This document shows, piece after piece, positions 56,423 to 64,000 of a DNA stretch of 64,000 nucleotides. The translations under genes were made by a program, and so were the position numbers. Every line of letters begins with the position of its first letter. The stretch's first letter is position 1. A model generated the notes under the pieces. That model had not been told where the DNA came from, made no database searches, and saw nothing but the letters and a program-made list of their open reading frames with translations. The DNA comes from Fulvivirga ligni (lineage in GTDB: Bacteria > Bacteroidota > Bacteroidia > Cytophagales > Cyclobacteriaceae), in the NCBI RefSeq assembly GCF_021389935.1, contig NZ_CP089979.1, positions 3,143,001 through 3,207,000 of the forward strand, read 5' to 3'.

Positions 56423-56764
56423 ATGAAAAAAGAGAAATTATTTTACATTTTGACACTACTGCCATTCTTAGGATGTAATGACACGAATATTGGCTTAGAA
56501 GCTCCTAAGTGCCTTGAAGGCAGAATTGAAACATTTAATCAGTCGTCACACTGTGATGATAGCAGCGTGCAAGAATTTATGTTTCAGGGGAAAAAGGTCT
56601 ATGTTTTTGATCCCGGTACTTGTGGTAATGACATGCAATCAGCAGTTTATGATGCAAATTGTAACAGCCTGGGAGCGCTAGGAGGTTTTGCCGGAGAGAC
56701 CTCAATAAACGGAGTAGATTTCCCCTCAAATTCTGAATATATTAGAACGGTTTGGGAGAAGTAG
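56423..56764 (+). CDS. Small lipoprotein of unknown function
   Basis: 113 residues from ATG 56423, which gives the lipoprotein signal KLFYILTLLPFLGCN; the frame opens earlier at 56396. Six cysteines in all in the mature part, including CLEGRIETFNQSSHCDDSS. Not recognised. Confidence 0.65.
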   Translation: MKKEKLFYILTLLPFLGCNDTNIGLEAPKCLEGRIETFNQSSHCDDSSVQEFMFQGKKVYVFDPGTCGNDMQSAVYDANCNSLGALGGFAGETSINGVDFPSNSEYIRTVWEK

Positions 56765-56802
56765 GATTTAATGGCTTAATTTGACAAATCCTACAGACGT
56801 TC

Positions 56803-57261
56803 ATGCATAAACTAAAACTCTTTATAATTTCTTTCTTGCTTCTATTCTTAAGTTTCAACCTTATTGCTCAGCAACTATCAGAAAAAGAAATGATAGGGTT
56901 TGGTTGTTGGTTTTCAGGTCGGCAAACCAAACAGGTTGAGCGCGGTTTTCAATTGCTCTCAAATAATAACTTAAATCAACTCAGAAAAAATCTCAGAAAG
57001 CCTAATTCCGCTGGGCAGTTTTTTGCGATAATTGCACTCACCAAGCTGGATAGTGCCGGAACTATCAGTTTAAGTTCTGGCGAACTCGAGCAAATAGCCA
57101 ACATTCGTAATTCCACAAAGAAAGTTTCATTTTGCTCAGGCTGTACAGGTTTTTATGAATCGACCTTATCTGATGCATTGGACAAAAATAGCGTGATATA
57201 CAAAGATTCAAACTTTTGGATCAGTCGGAAGCTTAAGGAATTGAATTATTGTCGGGAGTAA
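56803..57261 (+). CDS. Secreted protein of unknown function
   Basis: 152 residues, signal peptide HKLKLFIISFLLLFLSFNLIAQ. Contains KKVSFCSGCTGFYESTLSDAL (CxxC). Not recognised. Confidence 0.65.
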   Translation: MHKLKLFIISFLLLFLSFNLIAQQLSEKEMIGFGCWFSGRQTKQVERGFQLLSNNNLNQLRKNLRKPNSAGQFFAIIALTKLDSAGTISLSSGELEQIANIRNSTKKVSFCSGCTGFYESTLSDALDKNSVIYKDSNFWISRKLKELNYCRE

Positions 57262-57416
57262 TGTCCGTACTATGATTTTTTTAATCATTCAAAATCATAG
57301 CCCACAAAAAATCATTCAAATCACAGTTACCCTTCTTTCTTTTCGCATTTATTTATAACTATGCATTAGAATAATTCACTAAACCATTTCATACCTACTT
57401 ACCATTACCTAACTCC

Positions 57417-58031
57417 TTGCTTCACGCTCCAGAACATATCGGCAGGCTGATTAAGGCCGGAGATGAGAAGGCCTTTGAGCATCTTTTCAGGGCTAACTAT
57501 GCAGGTATGTGTGGTTATGCCATGAAATATCTGGAGGAGAAGGAGCAGGCGGAAGAGGTGGTGCAAGATGTGTTTATGCACTTTTGGGATAAAAGAACGG
57601 CCCTGGAAGTCAGTGGTTCTTTGGAGGCTTATCTGTTTAGGTCGGTACGAAATGCTTGTTTGAATAAGCTCAAGCATGCCAGGGTGCGTTTACAATATGC
57701 TGCTGCTCAGGAGCATGAGGAGAAATATAAGGAAGGCCAAATGGTAGATGGTGTAGTGGAGCTGGAACTTCAGGAGAAAATAGAGGAGTGCATCGGTCAG
57801 TTGCCACCAGAGCGACAAAAGATATTTTTGCTTAGCAGAGAAGAAGGACTGAAGTACAGGGAAATAGCCGATCAGCTAAAGATTTCTGTAAAAACGGTGG
57901 AAGCCCAAATGGGTAAGGCACTAAAATTTTTAAAGGAAAATTTACAGGAATATCTGCCTGTAATATTGTCTCTGGCCTATTTCAAGGTCATTGGCTGGCT
58001 GGTGTTTTTAAAAGATTTGTTTAACGAGTAA
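57417..58031 (+). CDS. ECF sigma factor (Bacteroidetes FecR-associated type)
   Basis: 204 residues from TTG 57417. Region 2 (HLFRANYAGMCGYAMKYLEEKEQAEEVVQDVFMHFWDKR) and region 4 (LPPERQKIFLLSREEGLKYREIADQLKISVKTVEAQMGKALKFL) with a C-terminal hydrophobic tail (YLPVILSLAYFKVIGWLVFL), common in this subgroup. First gene of a sigma / FecR / STN-protein locus. Confidence 0.93.
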   Translation: MLHAPEHIGRLIKAGDEKAFEHLFRANYAGMCGYAMKYLEEKEQAEEVVQDVFMHFWDKRTALEVSGSLEAYLFRSVRNACLNKLKHARVRLQYAAAQEHEEKYKEGQMVDGVVELELQEKIEECIGQLPPERQKIFLLSREEGLKYREIADQLKISVKTVEAQMGKALKFLKENLQEYLPVILSLAYFKVIGWLVFLKDLFNE

Positions 58032-58039
58032 GGGTAGAT
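58026..58039 (+). promoter_or_regulatory. Candidate sigma-target motif before fecR
   Basis: GAGTAAGGGTAGAT, identical to 61107-61120. It lies across the sigma gene's stop and 34 nt before fecR. Confidence 0.4.
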
Positions 58040-58072
58040 GGAGTTTGGGGTGTCATTATATAAATGGATTAA

Positions 58073-59080
58073 ATGAAGCATGAAGAGGAACATATAGATT
58101 ATGAGCTGATTTCCAAGTATTTGGCAGGTGAAGCTGATGCCGGGGAAGAGGTGCAGTTACAGGCCTGGATGGATGCTTCGGAGCAAAACCAAAAGGATTT
58201 TGCCGATATGGAATTGCTTTGGAAGCATACTGGTCGTGTGATCCCTCATGAAAAAGCTGATGTGGATGTCGATGCCGCCTGGAGTACTTTTAAGCAAAAG
58301 GCGGATCAAAAGAAAAGTGTGGCACCTAAGGCAAAGGTTAGACCTATGTATTACCTGGCCCGAGTGGCCGCAGTGCTCATTTTTGGAGCAGTGGTTTACC
58401 TCGCATACAGAGCTTTAAATACTGAAGTTCAGGTGGTTAACTCCGAATTGCAGGCAACAACCGAAGCTGTTAATGATTCATTGCCAGATGGCTCTCTCAT
58501 CAGCTTAAATGTTAACTCTACCTTGACTTATCCTGAAAACTTTACTGGCAATCAGAGGCCGGTGGAGCTGGAAGGAGAGGCCTTTTTCAAAGTAGCTCCT
58601 GATAAGCAGAAGCCCTTCATTATCAAAGCAGAGCAGCTCACTGTTACCGTGGTGGGCACCGCCTTTTATGTAAATGCTTATGACAGCCTCGGCGCCATTA
58701 CAGTAGGGGTGGAAGAAGGAATAGTGAAAGTGGCCGCTAACGGTGAGGAATTTACACTTACTAAAGGGCAGCATATTGAGTTCAATAAAGAGGCATCAGA
58801 TTTTAAAGCCGTAGATCATTATAATGCGAATAAAATATTTTGGAAAACTGGCAACCTTACCTTCCAGAACGAGTCATTGAAGCAGGTTTTTCAGGCTATC
58901 GAAGAAGCGTATCATGTTTCAGTTCAGGTTGAAAATCCGGAAATATTAAATTGTAAGCTTACAGCCAAATTCCAAGATCAGCCTGTGGATAGCATTTTTG
59001 ATATCATCAATACCAATTTTAACCTTAACTCTGAAAACCGACAGGGAAAATTTCATATTTCCGGTCAGGGTTGCCAATAG
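58073..59080 (+). CDS. FecR-type anti-sigma factor
   Basis: 335 residues. Cytoplasmic start (YELISKYLAGEADAGEEVQLQAWMDASEQNQKDFADMELLW), one membrane segment (YLARVAAVLIFGAVVYLAYRAL), FecR domain (TTEAVNDSLPDGSLISLNVNSTLTYPENF ... RPVELEGEAFFKV) and a C-terminal STN-like DUF4974 domain (NLTFQNESLKQVFQAIEEAYHVSVQV). Holds the sigma factor until a signal arrives. Confidence 0.95.
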   Translation: MKHEEEHIDYELISKYLAGEADAGEEVQLQAWMDASEQNQKDFADMELLWKHTGRVIPHEKADVDVDAAWSTFKQKADQKKSVAPKAKVRPMYYLARVAAVLIFGAVVYLAYRALNTEVQVVNSELQATTEAVNDSLPDGSLISLNVNSTLTYPENFTGNQRPVELEGEAFFKVAPDKQKPFIIKAEQLTVTVVGTAFYVNAYDSLGAITVGVEEGIVKVAANGEEFTLTKGQHIEFNKEASDFKAVDHYNANKIFWKTGNLTFQNESLKQVFQAIEEAYHVSVQVENPEILNCKLTAKFQDQPVDSIFDIINTNFNLNSENRQGKFHISGQGCQ

Positions 59081-59082
59081 CT

Positions 59083-61041
59083 ATGCTTAGGTATATTTTG
59101 CTCTTTATTTTCTGCTATGTCACTTTTACTGCGTTGGCTCAGGATGATCTGCTGAGAAGGAGGGTGAGTGTAAATATCAATGACCAGCCGCTGGAAAGCA
59201 CTTTGATGGCGCTGAGCAATAATGCCAACTTCACGTTCTCTTACGATGCCACCATTTTCAATGAAACCCCGGCGGTAACTTTATCGGCAGAAGATGAATC
59301 TGTAAAACAGGCTTTGGAGCAAATACTACCAAAAAATGTGGCTTACAAAGTCAGTGGCAATCATTTGATCTTATTGAGAAAGCTCCAAGAACCTCAAAAT
59401 GAGAAGTTTACGGTCTCCGGAAATGTATTTGACGCCAATACAGGGAAACCATTGACCAATGTGATGGTGTATGAGGTCAGTAGCCTGGTCTCTTCCATGA
59501 CTGATGCAAGCGGTGCGTTCAAAATGTCGGTGCCGGTTCAGTATGATCAGTTTGGTATCTCATTTAACCAAAATACCATTCGTGATACGGTCATTGTAAT
59601 ACCTCCAAAAGACCACCACTTATCCATTTCATTGTCGCCCATGAAGGCGGCCAGGCCGGTGGAAAACATTGATATTGTGGCTGCTAAGCCTGCTGTTGAG
59701 TCGTTGAATCTGGTGCAAAAACTAGTGTCTGATGAATCATTAGTGCGTACTAAAAATGCAGATATTGTATTGCATAAAAAGGCCCAGATTTCGGTATGGC
59801 CCAGCGTGGGTACCAATTTAAAAATGGGCGGCCTCATGCAAAATTCCTATTCACTAAACTTATTTATTGGTTATGCCAATGGAGTCGATGCCTTCGAATT
59901 AGGAGGTCTTTTTAACATTAATAGAAAGCATGTAAACGGTGTGCAGATAGGAGGCCTCGGAAACATTACCGGTGGGGAAACGCAGGCCGTGCAGATTTCA
60001 GGAGTGTTTAATCATAATAAGGCCGCTGTGCATGGTTTTCAGTTAGGGGGAGTATATAATTTTGTTGCAGACTCTCTTACCGGAGTACAGATAGGTGGCG
60101 TAAGTAATAATGTGCTGGACCAGATGAATGGCTGGCAGATATCCGGGGTCAGTAATTTGGTGACGCACAGAGGAAAGGGCGGACAGATTTCAGGGGTTTC
60201 TAACTTCGTCAAAGAAGAAATGTCAGGTATCCAGATATCCGGGGTGCTGAACAGGGGTAAAGATATAGAAGGTTTGCAGCTATCAGGCGTGGCCAATTGG
60301 GCCAAAGGTGAAATTAGTGGCGTGCAGATCACAGGGGTACTCAATGTAGCGGAAAGCTTTAAAACCTGCCAGATTTCAACGGTGGCCAATTGGGCTTCAG
60401 AACCATCTTCAGGTATGCAGATAGGTGCAGTGCTGAACTATGCGCAAGACATTAAAGGCGTGCAGGTGGCCTCAGTGCTGAACGTTGCCAGAAATGTGCA
60501 AGGTGCACAAATAGGATTGATCAATATTGCTGATTCCACCTCCGGAGTTCCCATTGGCCTGGTGAGCATAGTGAAAAAGGGAGGAATAAGGCCTTTCGAA
60601 GTATTTACCAATGAAATAACTGCATTCAATATCGGTTTCCGAACCGGTGTGAGAAAATTCTATAATATATTCACCGCCGGTTATGGCAGTTTCACTGGAG
60701 ACACACGCTGGACTATGGGTTATGGCATGGGCACAGAACGAAAAATATCAGAAAAGGCCTTTGTAAATATTGATTACACGTCTAACTGGGTAAATGAAGG
60801 AAAGGATTTTATAGAAGACCTTAGCATTCTCAATCGACTGGACGTGACCTTTGGTTATGGAAAATTAAAAGGCTTAAAAATAATTGCCGGCCCGTCTTTC
60901 AACCTATGGCTTTCAGAAAATAAGGATCCGGAAAGCGGTCAGTTTCTAACAAACCTGGCGCCTTATACGATAACAGAAAGTGTTAAAAGCACTACGCTCA
61001 TGCAATTTTGGATTGGAGGAAAACTTGCTGTAAGGCTTTGA
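59083..61041 (+). CDS. STN-domain protein with GxQxxGxxN repeats
   Basis: 652 residues from ATG 59083, just after the fecR stop (a TTG at 59071 overlaps it). Signal peptide (MLRYILLFIFCYVTFTALAQ), STN domain (RRVSVNINDQPLESTLMALS ... NVAYKVSGNHLILLRK, about 25-105), carboxypeptidase-regulatory-like domain (VSGNVFDANTGKPLTNVMVYE), then about twelve repeats of 18-22 residues of the form GxQxxGVxN (GVQIGGVSNNVLDQMNGWQI; GVQITGVLNVAESF). A beta-rich end follows. STN domains normally sit on TonB receptors and signal to FecR; here there is no receptor barrel. Confidence 0.85.
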   Translation: MLRYILLFIFCYVTFTALAQDDLLRRRVSVNINDQPLESTLMALSNNANFTFSYDATIFNETPAVTLSAEDESVKQALEQILPKNVAYKVSGNHLILLRKLQEPQNEKFTVSGNVFDANTGKPLTNVMVYEVSSLVSSMTDASGAFKMSVPVQYDQFGISFNQNTIRDTVIVIPPKDHHLSISLSPMKAARPVENIDIVAAKPAVESLNLVQKLVSDESLVRTKNADIVLHKKAQISVWPSVGTNLKMGGLMQNSYSLNLFIGYANGVDAFELGGLFNINRKHVNGVQIGGLGNITGGETQAVQISGVFNHNKAAVHGFQLGGVYNFVADSLTGVQIGGVSNNVLDQMNGWQISGVSNLVTHRGKGGQISGVSNFVKEEMSGIQISGVLNRGKDIEGLQLSGVANWAKGEISGVQITGVLNVAESFKTCQISTVANWASEPSSGMQIGAVLNYAQDIKGVQVASVLNVARNVQGAQIGLINIADSTSGVPIGLVSIVKKGGIRPFEVFTNEITAFNIGFRTGVRKFYNIFTAGYGSFTGDTRWTMGYGMGTERKISEKAFVNIDYTSNWVNEGKDFIEDLSILNRLDVTFGYGKLKGLKIIAGPSFNLWLSENKDPESGQFLTNLAPYTITESVKSTTLMQFWIGGKLAVRL

Positions 61042-61074
61042 TTTAGAGTGTATTAATCTCTTGTTAAATTGCCT

Positions 61075-61120
61075 CTTAAATTTTTTTTCATATTTTTTTT
61101 AAAGTAGAGTAAGGGTAGAT
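61075..61120 (+). promoter_or_regulatory. Candidate ECF promoter before the second repeat protein
   Basis: AAATTTTTTTTCATATTTTT followed by GAGTAAGGGTAGAT (61107-61120). The last 14 bases are identical to a site before fecR (58026-58039). Probable target of the local sigma factor. Confidence 0.5.
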
Positions 61121-61165
61121 CGATTCATGGTTGTGATCATGATATAAACCAAAAATTATATCACG

Positions 61166-62287
61166 ATGAATCGATTGAAATTCTTACTTATAGCCTTTCT
61201 CACCTTAGTGGCAGGGCCGCAAATTTTCGCACAGGCGCCTTATCAATTGAGCCCGGTACAGATGACCTTTATCCACCCTTTAGGCACCAATGGTAATGCA
61301 GCGCCAGAATGTGTTAACCACTTCTCTTTCAATGTGCTCTATGGTCGGTCAGCAGGTGTGCTGGGAGCTGAGTTTGGTGGGTTATTGAACCAATCATCCG
61401 GAGATGTTAGTGGCTTTCAAATGGCTGGTCTTGGCAATTATTCTAAGCGAGTAACGGGGGCTCAATATGCCGGTCTTTTTAATATTTCCAATGATTTTCA
61501 GGGCGCACAGTTTGCAGGCTTATTCAATATTAATGGTGGAGGTGCCGGGCAATCAACGGGATTGCAAATGGCAGGTATCATTAACAAGAGCTCTTATGCC
61601 ATTAAGGGTGCACAATTGGCCGGTATTGCTAACATCATAACGGATTCTGTAAATGGCTTTCAAATGGCGGGCATCATCAACTCTGCTGAGAATGTAAAGG
61701 GCGTACAGGCGTCTGGTGTCATCAACAAGGCCAATACGGTTTCAGGTGTTCAAATCGGCCTGATCAATATAGCAGACGAGGTGACTACTGGCGTTCAGAT
61801 TGGTCTTGTAAACATTTCCAGAAACGGATATAAAAAGGTAGAAGTAGAATATAATGAGAGCTTCTACTTGAATGTGAACTATAAAATGGGGAAGAGGCCG
61901 CTTTATAGTATCTGGTCTATGGCTTACCGTGCTGATGCTGATAAGAAATTCTGGGCAGTGGGATACGGTATGGGTACTTACCACCAGATCGGAATTCTCA
62001 CCTCTATTAACCTGGATGCCATCCACCTCTTTGTAAATGAAGATGAATGGTGGACTGAAAAATTGAATACCATTGACAAATTAAAATTTACGGCCTCTTG
62101 TCAGCTTACACCAGGGTTTGAAATATATGCCGGTGGTTCCGTAAATCTCCAACTGTCAAAATTAAAAGATGCTGAAGGAAGGTTAGAGGGCAGTTCTTTG
62201 GATATTCCAAAGCCCTTTTATGATGAAGTGCATCATAATACCCGCATCATGATTTATCCGGGCTTCCATGCCGGAGTAAGGTTTTAA
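61166..62287 (+). CDS. Secreted GxQxxGxxN repeat protein
   Basis: 373 residues, signal peptide (MNRLKFLLIAFLTLVAGPQIFAQ), then about ten repeats (GFQMAGLGNYSKRVTGAQYAGL; GVQIGLINIADEVTTGVQIGL) and a beta-rich C-terminus similar to that of the preceding protein (YGMGTYHQIGILTSINLD; FTASCQLTPGFEIYAGGSVNL). Same family as the repeats upstream, without STN domain. Function unknown; probably cell-surface or outer-membrane. Confidence 0.85.
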   Translation: MNRLKFLLIAFLTLVAGPQIFAQAPYQLSPVQMTFIHPLGTNGNAAPECVNHFSFNVLYGRSAGVLGAEFGGLLNQSSGDVSGFQMAGLGNYSKRVTGAQYAGLFNISNDFQGAQFAGLFNINGGGAGQSTGLQMAGIINKSSYAIKGAQLAGIANIITDSVNGFQMAGIINSAENVKGVQASGVINKANTVSGVQIGLINIADEVTTGVQIGLVNISRNGYKKVEVEYNESFYLNVNYKMGKRPLYSIWSMAYRADADKKFWAVGYGMGTYHQIGILTSINLDAIHLFVNEDEWWTEKLNTIDKLKFTASCQLTPGFEIYAGGSVNLQLSKLKDAEGRLEGSSLDIPKPFYDEVHHNTRIMIYPGFHAGVRF

Positions 62288-62312
62288 CTCGATCAATTAA
62301 CAATTCAACACA

Positions 62313-64000
62313 ATGCAAAATTTTAAGGTCAACAGCTATGGCTTACTGTCGAAAATAGTGGCTATATCAACACTCATTTTATTATTCAACACATCATTTG
62401 CTCAGACTATTACCCAAACCATCAGAGGTAAAGTAACTGATCTGGATACGCGGGGAGCACTTCCCGGAGCCAATGTGGTTATACTCGGCACTAACCCTGT
62501 TTTAGGTGGTGTCACCGACATGGAGGGGAACTTCAGAATTGATAAGGTGCCTGTCGGCCGTGTCTCATTGCAGATCACCTATATCGGTTATGAAGAACGT
62601 CTGCTACCGAACCTGCTGGTAACATCAGCCAAAGAGCTAATTCTGGATGTGACCATGCAGGAATCTCTCACTGCCATGGATGAGGTGGTGATCACCGCAG
62701 AAAGAGATAAAGCAGAGGTGGACAATGACATGGCGCTGATCAGTGCCAGAGGGTTTACCGTAGAGGAGACCAAGCGCTATGCGGGTTCATTTAACGACCC
62801 GGCAAGAATGGTGTCTGGTTATGCAGGAGTTACCGGCGATGCATCGGGTAATAACTTTATCGTAGTGCGCGGTAATTCACCCAAAGGTATTCAATGGAGA
62901 TTAGATGGTATTGAAATTCCTAACCCTAACCACTTCTCAGATGAAGGCGCTACAGGTGGCCCTATCAATGCTTTGAACAGTCAGATGTTGTCGAATTCTG
63001 AGTTTTATACAGGAGCTTTCTCGCCACAATATGGTAATGCTTTTTCAGGTGTGTTTGATATGAAATTGAGAAAAGGAAATAACGAAAAGCGCGAATATAG
63101 CCTGAGCATAGGCGCCCTGGGAACGGAAGCCACTGCAGAAGGACCATTCTCTAAAAACAGCAACGCATCTTATCTGATCAACTATCGCTACTCCACCCTG
63201 GCCATTTTGGACAACCTGGGTCTGGTAGATTTTGACGGAGTGCCTAAATATCAGGATATGTCGTTTAAGGTTTTCGTGCCAACGGCTTCCATGGGTACAT
63301 TTTCATTGTTTGGCCTGGGAGGCAAAAGTAAAATTTTGGAGAAGGTTTATGATGAGGAGGATGAAGATGATTTGTTAGAACAAGGTGATTATAAGGCGGA
63401 TATGGGTGTGATAGGATTAACGCATTACCTGACTTTAGGTAAAAATAGCTATCTGCAGAATATGGTTTCTGTATCTACTAATGGTAGCGCCTATAAGGGT
63501 TATAGACCCGATGAAAATGACAATCTTCAGCTTCATGATGATGGAACGCTAGACAAAAACACCTGGAGAGCGGGCTCTACGTTTAATCATAAGTTCAATG
63601 CTCATCATAACCTACAGGCCGGAGTCATTTACAGCCAATATTACTTTGACTTCACCAACACTTATTTTGATGAAGCTGAGAGTAGATTTATAACTGATCA
63701 AAATATGAATGGTGATGCAGGACATTATCAGGGTTTTGTAAGCTGGAAGTATCGTCCGGTAGAGAAACTGTCATTGGTAAGTGGTTTTCATATGCATGGC
63801 ACCACCCTTAATGATGAGATTTCCTTTGAGCCCCGTGCCAGTTTGAAATGGCAGTTCAACCCTACGCAGGCTTTTACTGCTGGCTTTGGTGTGCATGGCA
63901 AAATGGAATCTCTCACGAATTATTATAGCATCATTACCGATGAAAATGGCCAAGCTACTATGCCAAATATGAACCTTGGCTTTTCCAAGGCCAGGCATTA
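62313..64000 (+). CDS. TonB-dependent receptor (3' end outside window)
   Basis: About 562 residues before the right edge, no stop. Signal region ending AISTLILLFNTSFAQ, carboxypeptidase-regulatory-like domain (IRGKVTDLDTRGALPGANVVI), plug domain with DEVVITAERDKAEVDND, ASGNNFIVVRGNSPKGIQWRLDGIEIPNPNHF and FYTGAFSPQYGNAFSGVFDMKLRKGN, then the start of the barrel. The plug is complete, unlike the SusC-like gene at 2719-5544. Substrate unknown. Starts 25 nt after the repeat-protein gene, so likely the same operon. Confidence 0.9.
   Translation, partial: MQNFKVNSYGLLSKIVAISTLILLFNTSFAQTITQTIRGKVTDLDTRGALPGANVVILGTNPVLGGVTDMEGNFRIDKVPVGRVSLQITYIGYEERLLPNLLVTSAKELILDVTMQESLTAMDEVVITAERDKAEVDNDMALISARGFTVEETKRYAGSFNDPARMVSGYAGVTGDASGNNFIVVRGNSPKGIQWRLDGIEIPNPNHFSDEGATGGPINALNSQMLSNSEFYTGAFSPQYGNAFSGVFDMKLRKGNNEKREYSLSIGALGTEATAEGPFSKNSNASYLINYRYSTLAILDNLGLVDFDGVPKYQDMSFKVFVPTASMGTFSLFGLGGKSKILEKVYDEEDEDDLLEQGDYKADMGVIGLTHYLTLGKNSYLQNMVSVSTNGSAYKGYRPDENDNLQLHDDGTLDKNTWRAGSTFNHKFNAHHNLQAGVIYSQYYFDFTNTYFDEAESRFITDQNMNGDAGHYQGFVSWKYRPVEKLSLVSGFHMHGTTLNDEISFEPRASLKWQFNPTQAFTAGFGVHGKMESLTNYYSIITDENGQATMPNMNLGFSKARH

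Noticed and set aside
59547-60629. Long minus-strand ORFs opposite the repeat protein
   Set aside because: Produced by codon periodicity of the repeats on the opposite strand; no starts or family features.

Overview
The window looks like a chromosomal segment of a marine or soil Bacteroidota, most likely order Cytophagales (Fulvivirga/Marivirga-like; this placement is inference). Evidence: SusC-type TonB receptors, FecR/ECF sigma pairs, TTG starts, a -33 TTTG / -7 TAnnTTTG promoter before the tRNA gene, moderate-to-low GC, DUF349 and YqgE proteins, and a Bacteroidetes-type short-chain fatty acyl regulator.

Region by region. 1-5.5 kb: a tightly coupled minus-strand pair, a SusC-like barrel that lacks a plug domain followed 5 nt later by an MG2/macroglobulin-like protein that carries one (runs off the left edge). 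5.7-24 kb: housekeeping genes: RDD membrane protein, dapA, ligA, an M1 metallopeptidase, xseA/xseB, an ECF sigma operon with envelope genes, a universal stress protein, a class V aminotransferase, an lpxH-like phosphoesterase / glycosyltransferase / response regulator operon, a GT2 glycosyltransferase, pdxH, miaE and yqgE. 24-26.5 kb: a large DUF349 protein and tRNA-Thr(TGT) with a recognisable promoter and terminator. 26.6-27.5 kb: an orphan antitoxin whose toxin seems to have been replaced by a secreted-protein gene.

27.6-37.6 kb is the most unusual part: about twelve one- or two-gene units, all on the minus strand, separated by imperfect palindromes or by a dispersed ~210-bp repeat. The first bases of most units are complementary to a short sequence just after (or inside the 3' end of) the gene of the same unit. 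This is the core/inverse-core relationship of integron gene cassettes. The cargo is typical of cassettes: an Arr-type rifampin ADP-ribosyltransferase, SMI1/KNR4, DUF4375, DUF7660 and YwqK-like proteins, small membrane proteins, an M50-TPR protease, and two copies of one secreted protein (one frameshifted). No integrase is present, so it resembles an integrase-less cassette cluster (CALIN).

37.7-42.2 kb: the glyoxylate shunt (aceB-aceA) divergent from its probable XRE/ScfR-type regulator, with a perfect 20-bp palindrome between them. 42.3-57.3 kb: small redox, stress and envelope genes (FMN reductase, a GAF-PAS sensor without ATPase domain, Crp-pirin-DUF5996-YjdI-YjdJ cluster, GNAT plus PLP decarboxylase, ArsR-AHSA1-RibD-like operon, many small secreted or membrane proteins of unknown role) with three copies of another REP-like repeat. 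57.4-64 kb: an ECF sigma/FecR system followed by an STN-domain protein and a second protein, both built from GxQxxGxxN repeats, then a TonB-dependent receptor cut by the right edge. A 14-bp motif repeated exactly before fecR and before the second repeat protein may be the target of the local sigma factor.

All family calls come from reading the sequence; no database search or folding was run.
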